Below, piece by piece: positions 25,184-33,552 of a stretch of DNA of 64,000 nt. The notes beneath the pieces are model-generated. The model worked only from the letters and a program-made list of their open reading frames with translations, was not told the DNA's origin and made no database searches. This DNA comes from Burkholderiales bacterium (GTDB lineage: Bacteria > Pseudomonadota > Gammaproteobacteria > Burkholderiales > Casimicrobiaceae): contig JADYZP010000044.1 of assembly GCA_020853025.1 (NCBI GenBank), forward strand, positions 88,809 through 152,808, given 5' to 3'. How positions within the stretch are numbered: position 1 is the first letter of the stretch; each line of letters begins with the position of its first letter. A program made the translations under genes and the position numbers.

Positions 25184-26794
25184 CTAGACCCACCAAAGCA
25201 GGCCGGCGATGGCAATGGCCGCCAGCGCACCCCACAACAGTGCCGCGTAATCCGAGGGTCGCCATCGCCGCGGCAGAAGGTCGGGATCGCGCAAGTCATC
25301 GGGAAACGGGCGCGGCGGCACCGGCACGATTTGCACCAGCGCCGGATCCCTCGGCACGCGCGCCCGATACTCATGGAGGCTGACCACCGGCGTGTCGCCG
25401 ATGACGCGGCTCGATGGAAACTGCGGAAAGCGCAGGTATACCAGCGCCTCGACGTCGTCGGCGAGCATCCGCGCCAGACGTCCATCGTCCGCTTCGCGAG
25501 GCTGGTGCCGAAGCAGCGACAGCAGGCTCGCGAAGGCCTCCTCGAGTGCGGCCGCCGGCAGCAGCCTTGTCCGGTCGCTGACCAGATAGTCGAAGGCGAG
25601 TTTCGCCTTGCGCAATGACGCTTCCCGGATCAGGAGGAAGGGAAAGGAGAGCCATGCGAGCACGCGGTTCGACGCGCTGCGCATGGGAACCGACCAGCCG
25701 AGCGCCCGCAGCACGTCGACGCTGATGCTCGTGCAGTTCTGGCTCGGGTGATAGTAGTCGAGCTGATGGCGGTAGAACTGGTTGTAGACGCGATTCAATG
25801 CAGACTGGACGAGCACGGCCGCGCGCTCGTCGCGGAGCACGGCGACCAGCAGGTAGGAGGGCCGGTACCAGGCCTGGCCGCTGTTGAGATCGCCGAGGTA
25901 ATTGTCGAGAGGCGTCGGGGCGGCGAGGATTCCCTTTTCGCTTTCGACATCGAGCGAGTAGTAGTTGTTGACCAGCCAGTCGCCGATCGCGCCGTCGGAG
26001 CGCACGCGGCCGGTGACCAGCGCAAAATGCCCGCCATGCGCCTCGTCGTCGTCGCCCTGCGCGCCGTTGACCATCAGCGCCAGCACCGGGCTGCCGGTAG
26101 AGTGCTTCGGCTGGGTGTCGCGCTGCCACAACGTCGCGGCAAGAAACGGACTCGCGGCACCGCCGTGCGGCGCGTCGCGCATCAGGCCGCGCAGGCTTGC
26201 CGCCGGCGACGATGGATCGGCCAGCGCCTGCAGCGGCGGCGCGGCGGGGCCCAACCGAAAGTCCTCCGGCCACAGCGTGCGGGCGACGAAGGCGTCGTTC
26301 GAGGACTCGCCGCGAACCGTGATCGTGCGCTGCGCGAAGTACGCAACCGACGACGAATCAAAATAGGATCGGTTGAGCGGAATCTTCGGTGTCACGCGGA
26401 AGCCGACTTCGCCGGTGGCGGCGGCCAGCGAGTTCCCGTCCACTGTGAGCCGGGCGCGACGGATGACCTGCGGCGCGGCGATCCAGATCAGCGGCGGGTA
26501 ATCGATCGTCGCGCCGGCGGCGCGTTGCTGCAGCCACTGCCGCAGGTCGTCGAAGGCGGGCATGCCGGTCGCGAATCCGGCGATCTGGAACTGCGCAGCG
26601 GGTACGGCGATGGTCTGGTCGCGGAAGTACCACAGCGCCTGGCGGATCGCCGAAGCGTCGCTGCAGGCGCCGGTGGTGATGCGAAAATCCGCGGCTGGGT
26701 AGAGGCCGAATTCGCCGCCGGCGGTCGCGGCCTCGGCGGTCATCGTCCTTTGCGAGCCACGAGGCGAGCTGTCGTGCAGCGGGAAACTGTCCAT
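25184..26794 (-). CDS. large protein of unknown function with C-terminal membrane helix
   Basis: A 536-residue protein from ATG 26794; further upstream ATGs overlap nothing but lack support. It ends in a single hydrophobic helix (ALLWGALAAIAIAGLLWWV), suggesting a tail anchor. It contains HGGHFALVTG (His256 region) and YYHPSQNCTSIS (Cys354), an order reminiscent of Lnb/DUF4105-type papain-like hydrolases, which have a NCTT-like Cys; that similarity is weak. I do not recognise a named family. Its 3' half (MRSASNRVLAWLSFPFLLI) has a second hydrophobic stretch. Divergent from egtD. Confidence 0.55.
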   Translation of the reverse strand: MDSFPLHDSSPRGSQRTMTAEAATAGGEFGLYPAADFRITTGACSDASAIRQALWYFRDQTIAVPAAQFQIAGFATGMPAFDDLRQWLQQRAAGATIDYPPLIWIAAPQVIRRARLTVDGNSLAAATGEVGFRVTPKIPLNRSYFDSSSVAYFAQRTITVRGESSNDAFVARTLWPEDFRLGPAAPPLQALADPSSPAASLRGLMRDAPHGGAASPFLAATLWQRDTQPKHSTGSPVLALMVNGAQGDDDEAHGGHFALVTGRVRSDGAIGDWLVNNYYSLDVESEKGILAAPTPLDNYLGDLNSGQAWYRPSYLLVAVLRDERAAVLVQSALNRVYNQFYRHQLDYYHPSQNCTSISVDVLRALGWSVPMRSASNRVLAWLSFPFLLIREASLRKAKLAFDYLVSDRTRLLPAAALEEAFASLLSLLRHQPREADDGRLARMLADDVEALVYLRFPQFPSSRVIGDTPVVSLHEYRARVPRDPALVQIVPVPPRPFPDDLRDPDLLPRRWRPSDYAALLWGALAAIAIAGLLWWV

Positions 26795-26964
26795 ACGCGA
26801 TTCTATCGAGAGCCGTGGCAATGAGTGGAAGCTGCAACAAGACTCCCATCGTCGCGCTTTCGCGGTGACGACGGAGGAGTGTCGTGCAGTCGAGTGATCG
26901 TCGGCAACGGGCGCCGCGTGCCGGTTATGATTCAATGCGCTGGCATGCCTCCACTTTCCACCGC

Positions 26965-27921
26965 ATGAGCCGACACCGGATCTCCCGACGCCTCGCCCAC
27001 GACGCCGCCGTCGAGCGCGAAGAACTCATTGCCGGGCTGCAGGCGACCCCGGCGACGATCGCACCCAAGCACTTCTACGATGAACTGGGCTGCGCGCTGT
27101 ACGCGGCGATCTGCGCATTGCCCGAGTACTACCCGACCCGCACCGAGCGGGCGATCTTCGACCGCCATCGCGACGCCATCGCCGCGTGCGCCGGCCGTGG
27201 CCGGCAATTCGTCGACCTGGGATCCGGCGACGGAGCCAAGGCGCTCGCCTGGCTGCCGGTGCTCGAAGTCGACCGCTATTTTGCGGTGGATTTCGCGGCC
27301 GAGGCGATCGCGAAGTCGCTGGCGGCCATGGCGATCGAGTTCCCGGGCATCGAAATGCAGGGAATCGTCGTGGACTTCACGCGCAACCTCGATCTCGGCG
27401 AGGACCTCGGGCAGCGCCCGACGACGTTCTTCTACCCGGGGTCGTCGATCGGCAATTTCGCACCCGATGAGGCGCGGCGCTTCCTGCGTGATATCCACCG
27501 ACATTGCGAAGGCTGCGACGGCAGCGGCCTGCTGATCGGCGTCGATACCAAGAAGGATGTTGCCCGACTGACCGCTGCCTACGACGACCCGATCGGCGTC
27601 ACCGCCGCGTTCAACCGCAACGTATTGCGCCACGTCAACCGCATCCTCGGCAGCGATTTCCGGCCCGAGGCCTTCGCCCACCGCTGCCTCTACGACGAAC
27701 GCGCCGGCCGCGTGGAAATGCATCTCGAGGCGTGCCGGTCGCAACGCGTCGCGCTGCCCGGAACCGCGCGCGACTTCGCCGCCGGCGAGCGCATCCACAC
27801 CGAGAATTCGTACAAGTACACACCGGAGGAATTCGCCGCACTGCTGCGCGACGCCGGCTATGCGAGCCTTCGCTGCTGGCAGGACGAAAAAGGCGACTTC
27901 GCCGTGTTCTACGCCGCCTGA
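26965..27921 (+). CDS. egtD: L-histidine N-alpha-methyltransferase
   Basis: A 318-residue SAM-dependent enzyme that trimethylates histidine to hercynine. EgtD marks are HFYDELGCALYAAICALPEYYPTRTE (His-binding N-domain) and the SAM loop FVDLGSGDGAKALAWL, then FYPGSSIGNFAPDEA and the C-terminal ENSYKYTPEEFAALL. Length is the usual 320. I chose 26965: a -10-like TATGAT at 26925-26930 places the transcript start near 26937, past the alternative ATG 26935. Hercynine is the acceptor for SenA (selenoneine) and EgtB-like enzymes; the sen genes are alongside. Confidence 0.93.
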   Translation: MSRHRISRRLAHDAAVEREELIAGLQATPATIAPKHFYDELGCALYAAICALPEYYPTRTERAIFDRHRDAIAACAGRGRQFVDLGSGDGAKALAWLPVLEVDRYFAVDFAAEAIAKSLAAMAIEFPGIEMQGIVVDFTRNLDLGEDLGQRPTTFFYPGSSIGNFAPDEARRFLRDIHRHCEGCDGSGLLIGVDTKKDVARLTAAYDDPIGVTAAFNRNVLRHVNRILGSDFRPEAFAHRCLYDERAGRVEMHLEACRSQRVALPGTARDFAAGERIHTENSYKYTPEEFAALLRDAGYASLRCWQDEKGDFAVFYAA

Positions 27922-27950
27922 TCGCGCGCCAGCCTCCGTCCCGAGTACTG

Positions 27951-29006
27951 TCAGCGGACGGCAACGCGCGGGACGCCTGCCACCACTTCGCCAATGTCCG
28001 CGGCCTCGGCAAAGCCGTCGTCGCGAAAAACGGCGAGCACGTCGTCGACCGCCTCCGGCGCGCACGCGAGCAGGAGGCCGCCCGAAGTCTGCGGGTCGGT
28101 GAGCAATGCGCGCTCGGCGTCGCCGATCGAGGCTGCGAGGTCGATGTCCTCGCCGTAGCCGCTCCAGTTGCGGCCGGAGGCGCCCGTGATGCAGCCGCCG
28201 CGCGCGAGCTCGAGCGTCCCCGGATGCAGCGGCACGCGTGCAAAATCGACCACCGCACCCACCTGCGAGCCGCGACAGATCTCGAGCAGATGGCCGAGCA
28301 GTCCGAAGCCGGTGACGTCGGTCAGCGCATGCACGCAGTCCTGCGTGCCGAACGCGATTCCCGGCGTGTTGAGCTGCGTCGTGCTGGCGAGCATGGCCGC
28401 GTAGCGTTCAGCCGACAACTGCTCCTTCTTCAATGCGGCGCTGTAGATGCCTACCCCCAGCGGCTTGCCGAGGATCAGCCGGTCACCGGGACGCGCACCG
28501 GCGTTGCGCTTGAGATTTCGCGGGTCGACCAGGCCGATCGCGACCAGGCCGTAGATCGGTTCCACCGAGTCGATCGTGTGGCCGCCGGCGATCGGTATTC
28601 CCGCCTTGGCGCAGACCGCTTCGCCGCCTTCGAGTATCCGGCGTATGGTTTCGAGCGGTATCTGGTTGACCGGCATCCCGACCAGCGCCAGCGCGAACAG
28701 CGGCGTGCCGCCCATTGCGTAGACGTCGGAGATCGCGTTGGTCGCGGCGATGGCGCCGAAGTCGAAGGGGTCGTCGACGATGGGCATGAAAAAGTCGGTG
28801 GTGGCGACGATCGCCTGCGTCTCGTTGATCTGGTAGACGGCGGCGTCGTCGGCTGTCTCGATGCCGACCAGCAACTGCTTCGGCAGCAGCGACATCTCCG
28901 ACTTGCCGATGATCTGCTGCAGCACCGCGGGCGCGATCTTGCAGCCGCAGCCGCCGCCGTGCGAGTACGAAGTCAGGCGTAGGGGCATGGAATCCGGGGC
29001 GTTCAT
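27951..29006 (-). CDS. senC: selenide, water dikinase (SenC/SelD)
   Basis: A 351-residue PurM-fold enzyme that makes selenophosphate from selenide and ATP. The catalytic segment GGGCGCKIAP contains Cys20 and Lys23, matching E. coli SelD Cys17 and Lys20. Also conserved are TTDFFMPIVDDPFDFGAIAATNAISDVYAMGG and TDVTGFGLLGH. Start 29006 has AAGGAG upstream; the 29054 start is unlikely. It is 102 bp downstream of senB on the same strand and convergent with egtD, so here it plausibly serves selenoneine biosynthesis, though it may also supply tRNA selenation. Symbol senC is chosen by context; a selD name is equally valid. Confidence 0.92.
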   Translation of the reverse strand: MNAPDSMPLRLTSYSHGGGCGCKIAPAVLQQIIGKSEMSLLPKQLLVGIETADDAAVYQINETQAIVATTDFFMPIVDDPFDFGAIAATNAISDVYAMGGTPLFALALVGMPVNQIPLETIRRILEGGEAVCAKAGIPIAGGHTIDSVEPIYGLVAIGLVDPRNLKRNAGARPGDRLILGKPLGVGIYSAALKKEQLSAERYAAMLASTTQLNTPGIAFGTQDCVHALTDVTGFGLLGHLLEICRGSQVGAVVDFARVPLHPGTLELARGGCITGASGRNWSGYGEDIDLAASIGDAERALLTDPQTSGGLLLACAPEAVDDVLAVFRDDGFAEAADIGEVVAGVPRVAVR

Positions 29007-29108
29007 GGTGCTCCTTGGAAAAAGTGGCCGCGCCGGGCGCTGGCGATCCGACATTCTATTCCGCTATGCAGGCGTCTCTCCTGGCGGTGACAAGCGCCGG
29101 CCAGCAGG

Positions 29109-30140
29109 TCAGCCTTCGTTCATGCGAACGTCGACGCCTGGTCCGCGCTGGCTGCGAATGGCCTCACCGATGGCGCGGCGCAGTAACCGGGCTTCGGCCG
29201 CCGGAGCGAAACGCGCGGCGCGACGGCGGCAACGTGCTTCGAGATCGGCGAGAAACGCGCGATCGACCAGAGCGCGCTCGGCGAGCGCCGCAAGCCCCGC
29301 CGCGTCGCCCACTTCGAAGTAGCCAGGATAGTCGGCACCGAGCATGCCGACGTTGCCGGACATGCGACTCGCCAACAGTGCCGTACCCGCGGTTACCGCC
29401 TCGACGACGACGTTGGAGCCGCCTTCCATCAACGACGGAACGATGAGCAGATGCGCGCGCTTGATCGCCTGCCGCGTCCACGCGAGCGTGCGCGGACCGA
29501 GCCAGCGCACGCGGGCATCGGCCGCCTCGAGTTCGCTGGCCGCGCGCGCCAGCGGCGCATCGAGCCCTGCGCCGACGATCGTCAACGTGATCGGTAACGC
29601 GGGAGCGAGACGCCGCCACGCGGCGAAAGCGGTCGCCGGATCCTTCTCCGGGCGCAGGTGGGCAACAAGCGCGCAATGCAGGCGATCGGAGCGCTTGCGC
29701 GGCCACGGCGTCAACGTTCGCGCCGACTGGTAGACGACGCGCGCCTTGGCGCGCACGGCCACCGGCAGATGTTCGATCGCATCGTCCTGCAAGACCAGCA
29801 CCCGGTCGGCGATCTTGATCGACGCAAGGGCGTCATGATCGCCGGCCGGCAGGTCCCGATAGAGATCGGTGCCGGTCATGGTGACGAGCAGCGCGCGATC
29901 CGGATACGCTGCGCGCCAGGACGCGATCGCGGCGTGGCTGCGCCGCGCGTGCAGCGCCACCATGGCGACGGCGTCGGCAGCCGATGCCTCGGTCACCAAC
30001 TGCGTCGCCGCTTGTACAATGACCCGATAGTCGGGCGCGAGCAGCCGCGCCCAGCGTGCCGCCGTGCGCCAGTTGCCGTTGTTGGCGTCGGCCAGGTACG
30101 GCGTGACCAGGAGCAGCGTGGGCGGGCGAGGACGCGGCAT
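29109..30140 (-). CDS. senB: selenosugar synthase (SenB) glycosyltransferase
   Basis: A 343-residue GT-B-fold glycosyltransferase: N-terminal TLLLVTPYLADANNGNWRTAARWARLL, and the C-terminal nucleotide-sugar segment AHLLIVPSLMEGGSNVVVEAVTAGTALLAS. It belongs to the family now known as SenB, which joins selenophosphate to UDP-GlcNAc-type donors to give a selenosugar. Location between senC and senA confirms the assignment. The natural start is ATG 30140, which overlaps the senA ATG in the sequence CATG; ATG 30179 would add 13 residues without a clear ribosome site. Confidence 0.88.
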   Translation of the reverse strand: MPRPRPPTLLLVTPYLADANNGNWRTAARWARLLAPDYRVIVQAATQLVTEASAADAVAMVALHARRSHAAIASWRAAYPDRALLVTMTGTDLYRDLPAGDHDALASIKIADRVLVLQDDAIEHLPVAVRAKARVVYQSARTLTPWPRKRSDRLHCALVAHLRPEKDPATAFAAWRRLAPALPITLTIVGAGLDAPLARAASELEAADARVRWLGPRTLAWTRQAIKRAHLLIVPSLMEGGSNVVVEAVTAGTALLASRMSGNVGMLGADYPGYFEVGDAAGLAALAERALVDRAFLADLEARCRRRAARFAPAAEARLLRRAIGEAIRSQRGPGVDVRMNEG

Positions 30141-31431
30141 GGACGGACACCGGGAGCTTTCTGGCGGCGCACCGCGCAATGCGCAAGCGCTCGCGCAGGC
30201 GCTCGTCGATGCACGCGATTATACGTTGCGGATGTACGCACATCTGAACGTCGAACAGCGCGTGTTTCCACCGTTGTCGATCGTCAACCTGCCGGACTGG
30301 GAACTCGGGCACATCGGCTGGTTCCAGGAGTTCTGGTGCCGGCGTTACACAGCGGACGATCCGCGCGGGCGGCAGGTTCCTTCGCGTCTGTCGGCTGCCG
30401 ACGCCTGGTGGGATTCAGCGCGGGTACCGCACGCGACGCGCTGGCAGCTTGCGCTGCCCACGTGGGATGCGATCCACGCGTATCTCGCCGCTACACTCGA
30501 TGACACGCTGGCGGCGCTGGCGTCGGCGCGCGACGGCGACACCTATTTCTTCGAGTTGGCGCTCTACCACGAGGACATGCACGTCGAGGCGCTGCTGATG
30601 ACGCTGCAGACGCTCGCACTTCCGCCGCCGCCCCGCTGGCCGCAGGCGCAGACGTCGGCTGCGACCTCGGGCCCAACCCCTGCCGCAGCGGACATCGCCT
30701 TCGCCGGCGGCACCTTCGTGCAGGGTACGCAGCAGGCGGACGATGCCGGTCGCTTCGTTTTCGACAACGAGAAATGGGGCCATGAAGTCACGCTCGCACC
30801 CTTCGCGATCGCGCAGCGCTGCGTGACCAATGACGAATTCGCCGCCTTCGTCGCCGACGGCGGCTACCGGCGCCGCGAGTTCTGGTCGCCGGCGGGTTGG
30901 CGGTGGCGCGAAGCGCGGCAAATGGAACATCCGGCGTACTGGCGACGCGTCGACGGCGGCTGGCAGCAGCAGCGCTTTGCGCGCTGGTCGACGCTGGCCG
31001 GCGCGCAACCGGCGATGCACGTCAGCGCCTTCGAGGCCGAAGCCTGGTGTGCGTGGGCCGGCCGCCGGCTGCCGACCGAGGCGGAATGGGAGTTCGCTGC
31101 GTCGCGGGCCGCGGGCGCTGCGTCCAACCTCGATCTTCGTCGCAGCGGACCGGCCGCGTCGGCGGTACCGGAGCCTGGCCTTGCGCATGCGATCGGCAAC
31201 GTCTGGGAGTGGACGGCCAGCGCATTCGGCCCGTATCCGGGGTTTGCGCCGGATCCCTACGCCGAATACTCAGCGCCGTGGTTCGGTGACCATCGGGTGC
31301 TGCGCGGAGGCTCCTTCGCGACGCGCTCGCGTCTGGTTCATCCGCGATTCCGCAATTTCTATCGCCCCGAGCGCAACGATGTCTTTGTCGGCTTCCGAAG
31401 CTGCGCGCTCGATGCGACCTCGAGCCGTTGA
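30139..31431 (+). CDS. senA: selenoneine synthase SenA (EgtB-like non-heme iron enzyme)
   Basis: A 430-residue protein with an N-terminal DinB-like domain and a C-terminal FGE-sulfatase domain, as in EgtB/SenA. Iron is held by His58 (ELGHIGW) and the HX3HXE motif YHEDMHVE (His144, His148). The FGE part includes FAGGTFVQGTQ, WCAWAGRRLPTEAEWEFA and GNVWEWTASAFGPYPGF. In SenA this builds the C-Se bond from the selenosugar to hercynine. Start 30139 follows GAGGA by 6-7 nt. It is divergent from senB. A specific sulfur-type EgtB cannot be excluded by sequence alone, but the flanking senB and senC favour SenA. Confidence 0.87.
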   Translation: MDGHRELSGGAPRNAQALAQALVDARDYTLRMYAHLNVEQRVFPPLSIVNLPDWELGHIGWFQEFWCRRYTADDPRGRQVPSRLSAADAWWDSARVPHATRWQLALPTWDAIHAYLAATLDDTLAALASARDGDTYFFELALYHEDMHVEALLMTLQTLALPPPPRWPQAQTSAATSGPTPAAADIAFAGGTFVQGTQQADDAGRFVFDNEKWGHEVTLAPFAIAQRCVTNDEFAAFVADGGYRRREFWSPAGWRWREARQMEHPAYWRRVDGGWQQQRFARWSTLAGAQPAMHVSAFEAEAWCAWAGRRLPTEAEWEFAASRAAGAASNLDLRRSGPAASAVPEPGLAHAIGNVWEWTASAFGPYPGFAPDPYAEYSAPWFGDHRVLRGGSFATRSRLVHPRFRNFYRPERNDVFVGFRSCALDATSSR

Positions 31432-31692
31432 CCGGCCGGCGCGGTGTGAGGGTTTTCCCAATGCTCGCGATACCACGCAATCCGCGCGCCGCAACGCTGT
31501 TGTGCGAAAGACCATAAATATTTCAAGGATTTGCCCGCTTCCAGTGGGCGCCTTTCCTCGCCGCGCTCGGTAGCGTAGCATCATGAAAGTGAATCCACGA
31601 ACCAGACGGAAAACGCGGAAAATGCGTACGGGCGGTGCGAACGATGCGCAGTCCATGCGGTCGAACCGGTGCCGCATTCCGGGGGAGCCTGC

Positions 31693-33540
31693 TTGAAGCC
31701 GACGGATATTGCCCATCCCGATTATTTTCACAAGGTCGTCGATTGCCAGTGGGCGTGCCCGTCCCACACACCGGTTCCCGAATACATCCGGCTGATTGCT
31801 GCCGGACGCTACGACGACGCCTATCTGGTCAATTGGCAATCGAATGTCTTTCCGGGCATTCTCGGGCGCACCTGTGACCGGCCCTGCGAGCCCGCGTGCC
31901 GCCGCGGCCGCGTCGAGGAGGGCGGCGACCACAAGGCGAAGTCCGAGCCGGTCGCGATCTGCCGGCTGAAACGCGTCGCCGCCGATTTCAAGAGCGACAT
32001 CCGCGCACGCCTGCCGCAGCGCGCCGCGCGACGCAACGGCAAGCGCATCGCGCTGGTCGGCGCCGGTCCGGCATCGCTGACCGTCGCCCGCGACCTGGCG
32101 CCTCTGGGCTACGAACTCGTCGTCTTCGACGGTGACGCGCGCGCCGGCGGCATGATGCGCACGCAGATTCCCAAATTCCGGCTGCCCGACTCGGTGATCG
32201 ACGAGGAGGTGGGCTACGTGCTCGACCTGGGGGTCGAATTTCGCGCCGGAGCGCGCGTCGACAGCCTGGGTGCGCTGCTCGGGGAAGGCTGGGACGCGGT
32301 TTTCGTCGGCAGCGGCGCGCCGCGCGGCCGCGACATCGACGTGCCGGGCCGTGCCGAGGCCGCGGCCAACGTCCATATCGGCATCGACTGGCTGGCCAGC
32401 GTCTCCTTCGGCCACACGACGCGCATCGGCCGTCGCGTCGTCGTGCTGGGCGGCGGCAACACGGCGATGGACTGCTGCCGCAGCGCCAAGCGCCTGGGCG
32501 GCGACGACGTGCAGGTCGTCGTGCGTTCCGGTTACGACGAGATGAAGGCGTCATCGTGGGAAAAGGAAGACGCGGCGCACGAAGGCATTCCGATCCACAA
32601 TTTCCTGGTTCCGAAGGCGATCACGCACGACGGCGGCAAGCTGACCGGCGTCACCTTCGAGAAGGTGGCGCCCGAGTACGACGCGAAGGGCCGACGGCGG
32701 CTGATCCCGACCGGCGAGCCGGACGTCCACTTTCCCTGCGACGACGTGCTGGTTGCGATCGGCCAGGAGAATGCGTTCCCGTGGGTCGAGCGCGACCTGG
32801 GGCTCGATTTCGACGAGCACGGCATGCCGGTCGTCGACCCGGCAACGATGAGTTCGACGCGGCCGGGCGTGTTCTTCGGCGGCGACGCGGCCTTCGGTCC
32901 CAAGAACATCATCTGGGCCGTCGCGCACGGTCATGACGCGGCGGTGTCGATCGATCTTTATTGCCGTGGCGAGGATGTCGGCAAGCGGCCGTCTCCGCTT
33001 TACAACCTCGTGTCGCAGAAGATGGGTATCCACGAGTGGAGCTACGACAACGCGATCACCGCCGATCGGCGTTTTCGCGTGCCACTCAAGGACCCCAAGC
33101 TTGCACTGAAGAACATCAAGATCGAGGTCGAGCTGGGTTACGACGTTCGAGTCGCCTTCGCCGAGGCGCAGCGGTGCCTGAACTGCGACGTGCAGACGGT
33201 ATTCTCGGGCAAGCTGTGCATCGAGTGCGATGCCTGCGTCGACATCTGCCCAATGGACTGCATCACCTTCACTACCAACGGTGACGAGACCGACCTTCGC
33301 ACGCGGCTCAAGGCGCCTGCGGTCAACCTGGCGCAGGACCTCTACGTGTCGGGTGAGCTGAAGACCGGCCGCGTCATGGTCAAGGACGAGGACGTCTGCC
33401 TGCATTGCGGTCTGTGCGCCGAGCGCTGTCCGACCGGCGCCTGGGACATGCAGAAGTTCCTGTTCGAACCGGCGCACGCCGACGATCGCTGTCGCGCGCA
33501 TCGTGCGCCGGCCACCGCGTATGCGGCAGCGGCCGACTGA
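31693..33540 (+). CDS. KorC-like NAD(P)-linked FAD/Fe-S oxidoreductase subunit
   Basis: A 615-residue flavoprotein with GltD-type halves and Fe-S sites. The N-terminus has Cys-rich HVVDCQ/KVVDCQWACPSHTPVPEYI and CDRPCEPACRRG; an FAD site at ALVGAGPASLTVARDLAPLGY and an NAD(P) site at VVVLGGGNTAMDCCRSAKRLG. The C-terminal 90 residues add two ferredoxin-type clusters, CIECDACVDICPMDC and CLHCGLCAERCP. TTG 31693 is likely the start, with GGGGGAG 6-12 nt upstream; GTG 31669 has none. It is followed by KorA- and KorB-like genes, so it probably couples ferredoxin from 2-oxoacid oxidation to NAD(P), as in the KorABC system of Thauera. Confidence 0.87.
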   Translation: MKPTDIAHPDYFHKVVDCQWACPSHTPVPEYIRLIAAGRYDDAYLVNWQSNVFPGILGRTCDRPCEPACRRGRVEEGGDHKAKSEPVAICRLKRVAADFKSDIRARLPQRAARRNGKRIALVGAGPASLTVARDLAPLGYELVVFDGDARAGGMMRTQIPKFRLPDSVIDEEVGYVLDLGVEFRAGARVDSLGALLGEGWDAVFVGSGAPRGRDIDVPGRAEAAANVHIGIDWLASVSFGHTTRIGRRVVVLGGGNTAMDCCRSAKRLGGDDVQVVVRSGYDEMKASSWEKEDAAHEGIPIHNFLVPKAITHDGGKLTGVTFEKVAPEYDAKGRRRLIPTGEPDVHFPCDDVLVAIGQENAFPWVERDLGLDFDEHGMPVVDPATMSSTRPGVFFGGDAAFGPKNIIWAVAHGHDAAVSIDLYCRGEDVGKRPSPLYNLVSQKMGIHEWSYDNAITADRRFRVPLKDPKLALKNIKIEVELGYDVRVAFAEAQRCLNCDVQTVFSGKLCIECDACVDICPMDCITFTTNGDETDLRTRLKAPAVNLAQDLYVSGELKTGRVMVKDEDVCLHCGLCAERCPTGAWDMQKFLFEPAHADDRCRAHRAPATAYAAAAD

Positions 33541-33552
33541 CGGCACCCGGTC

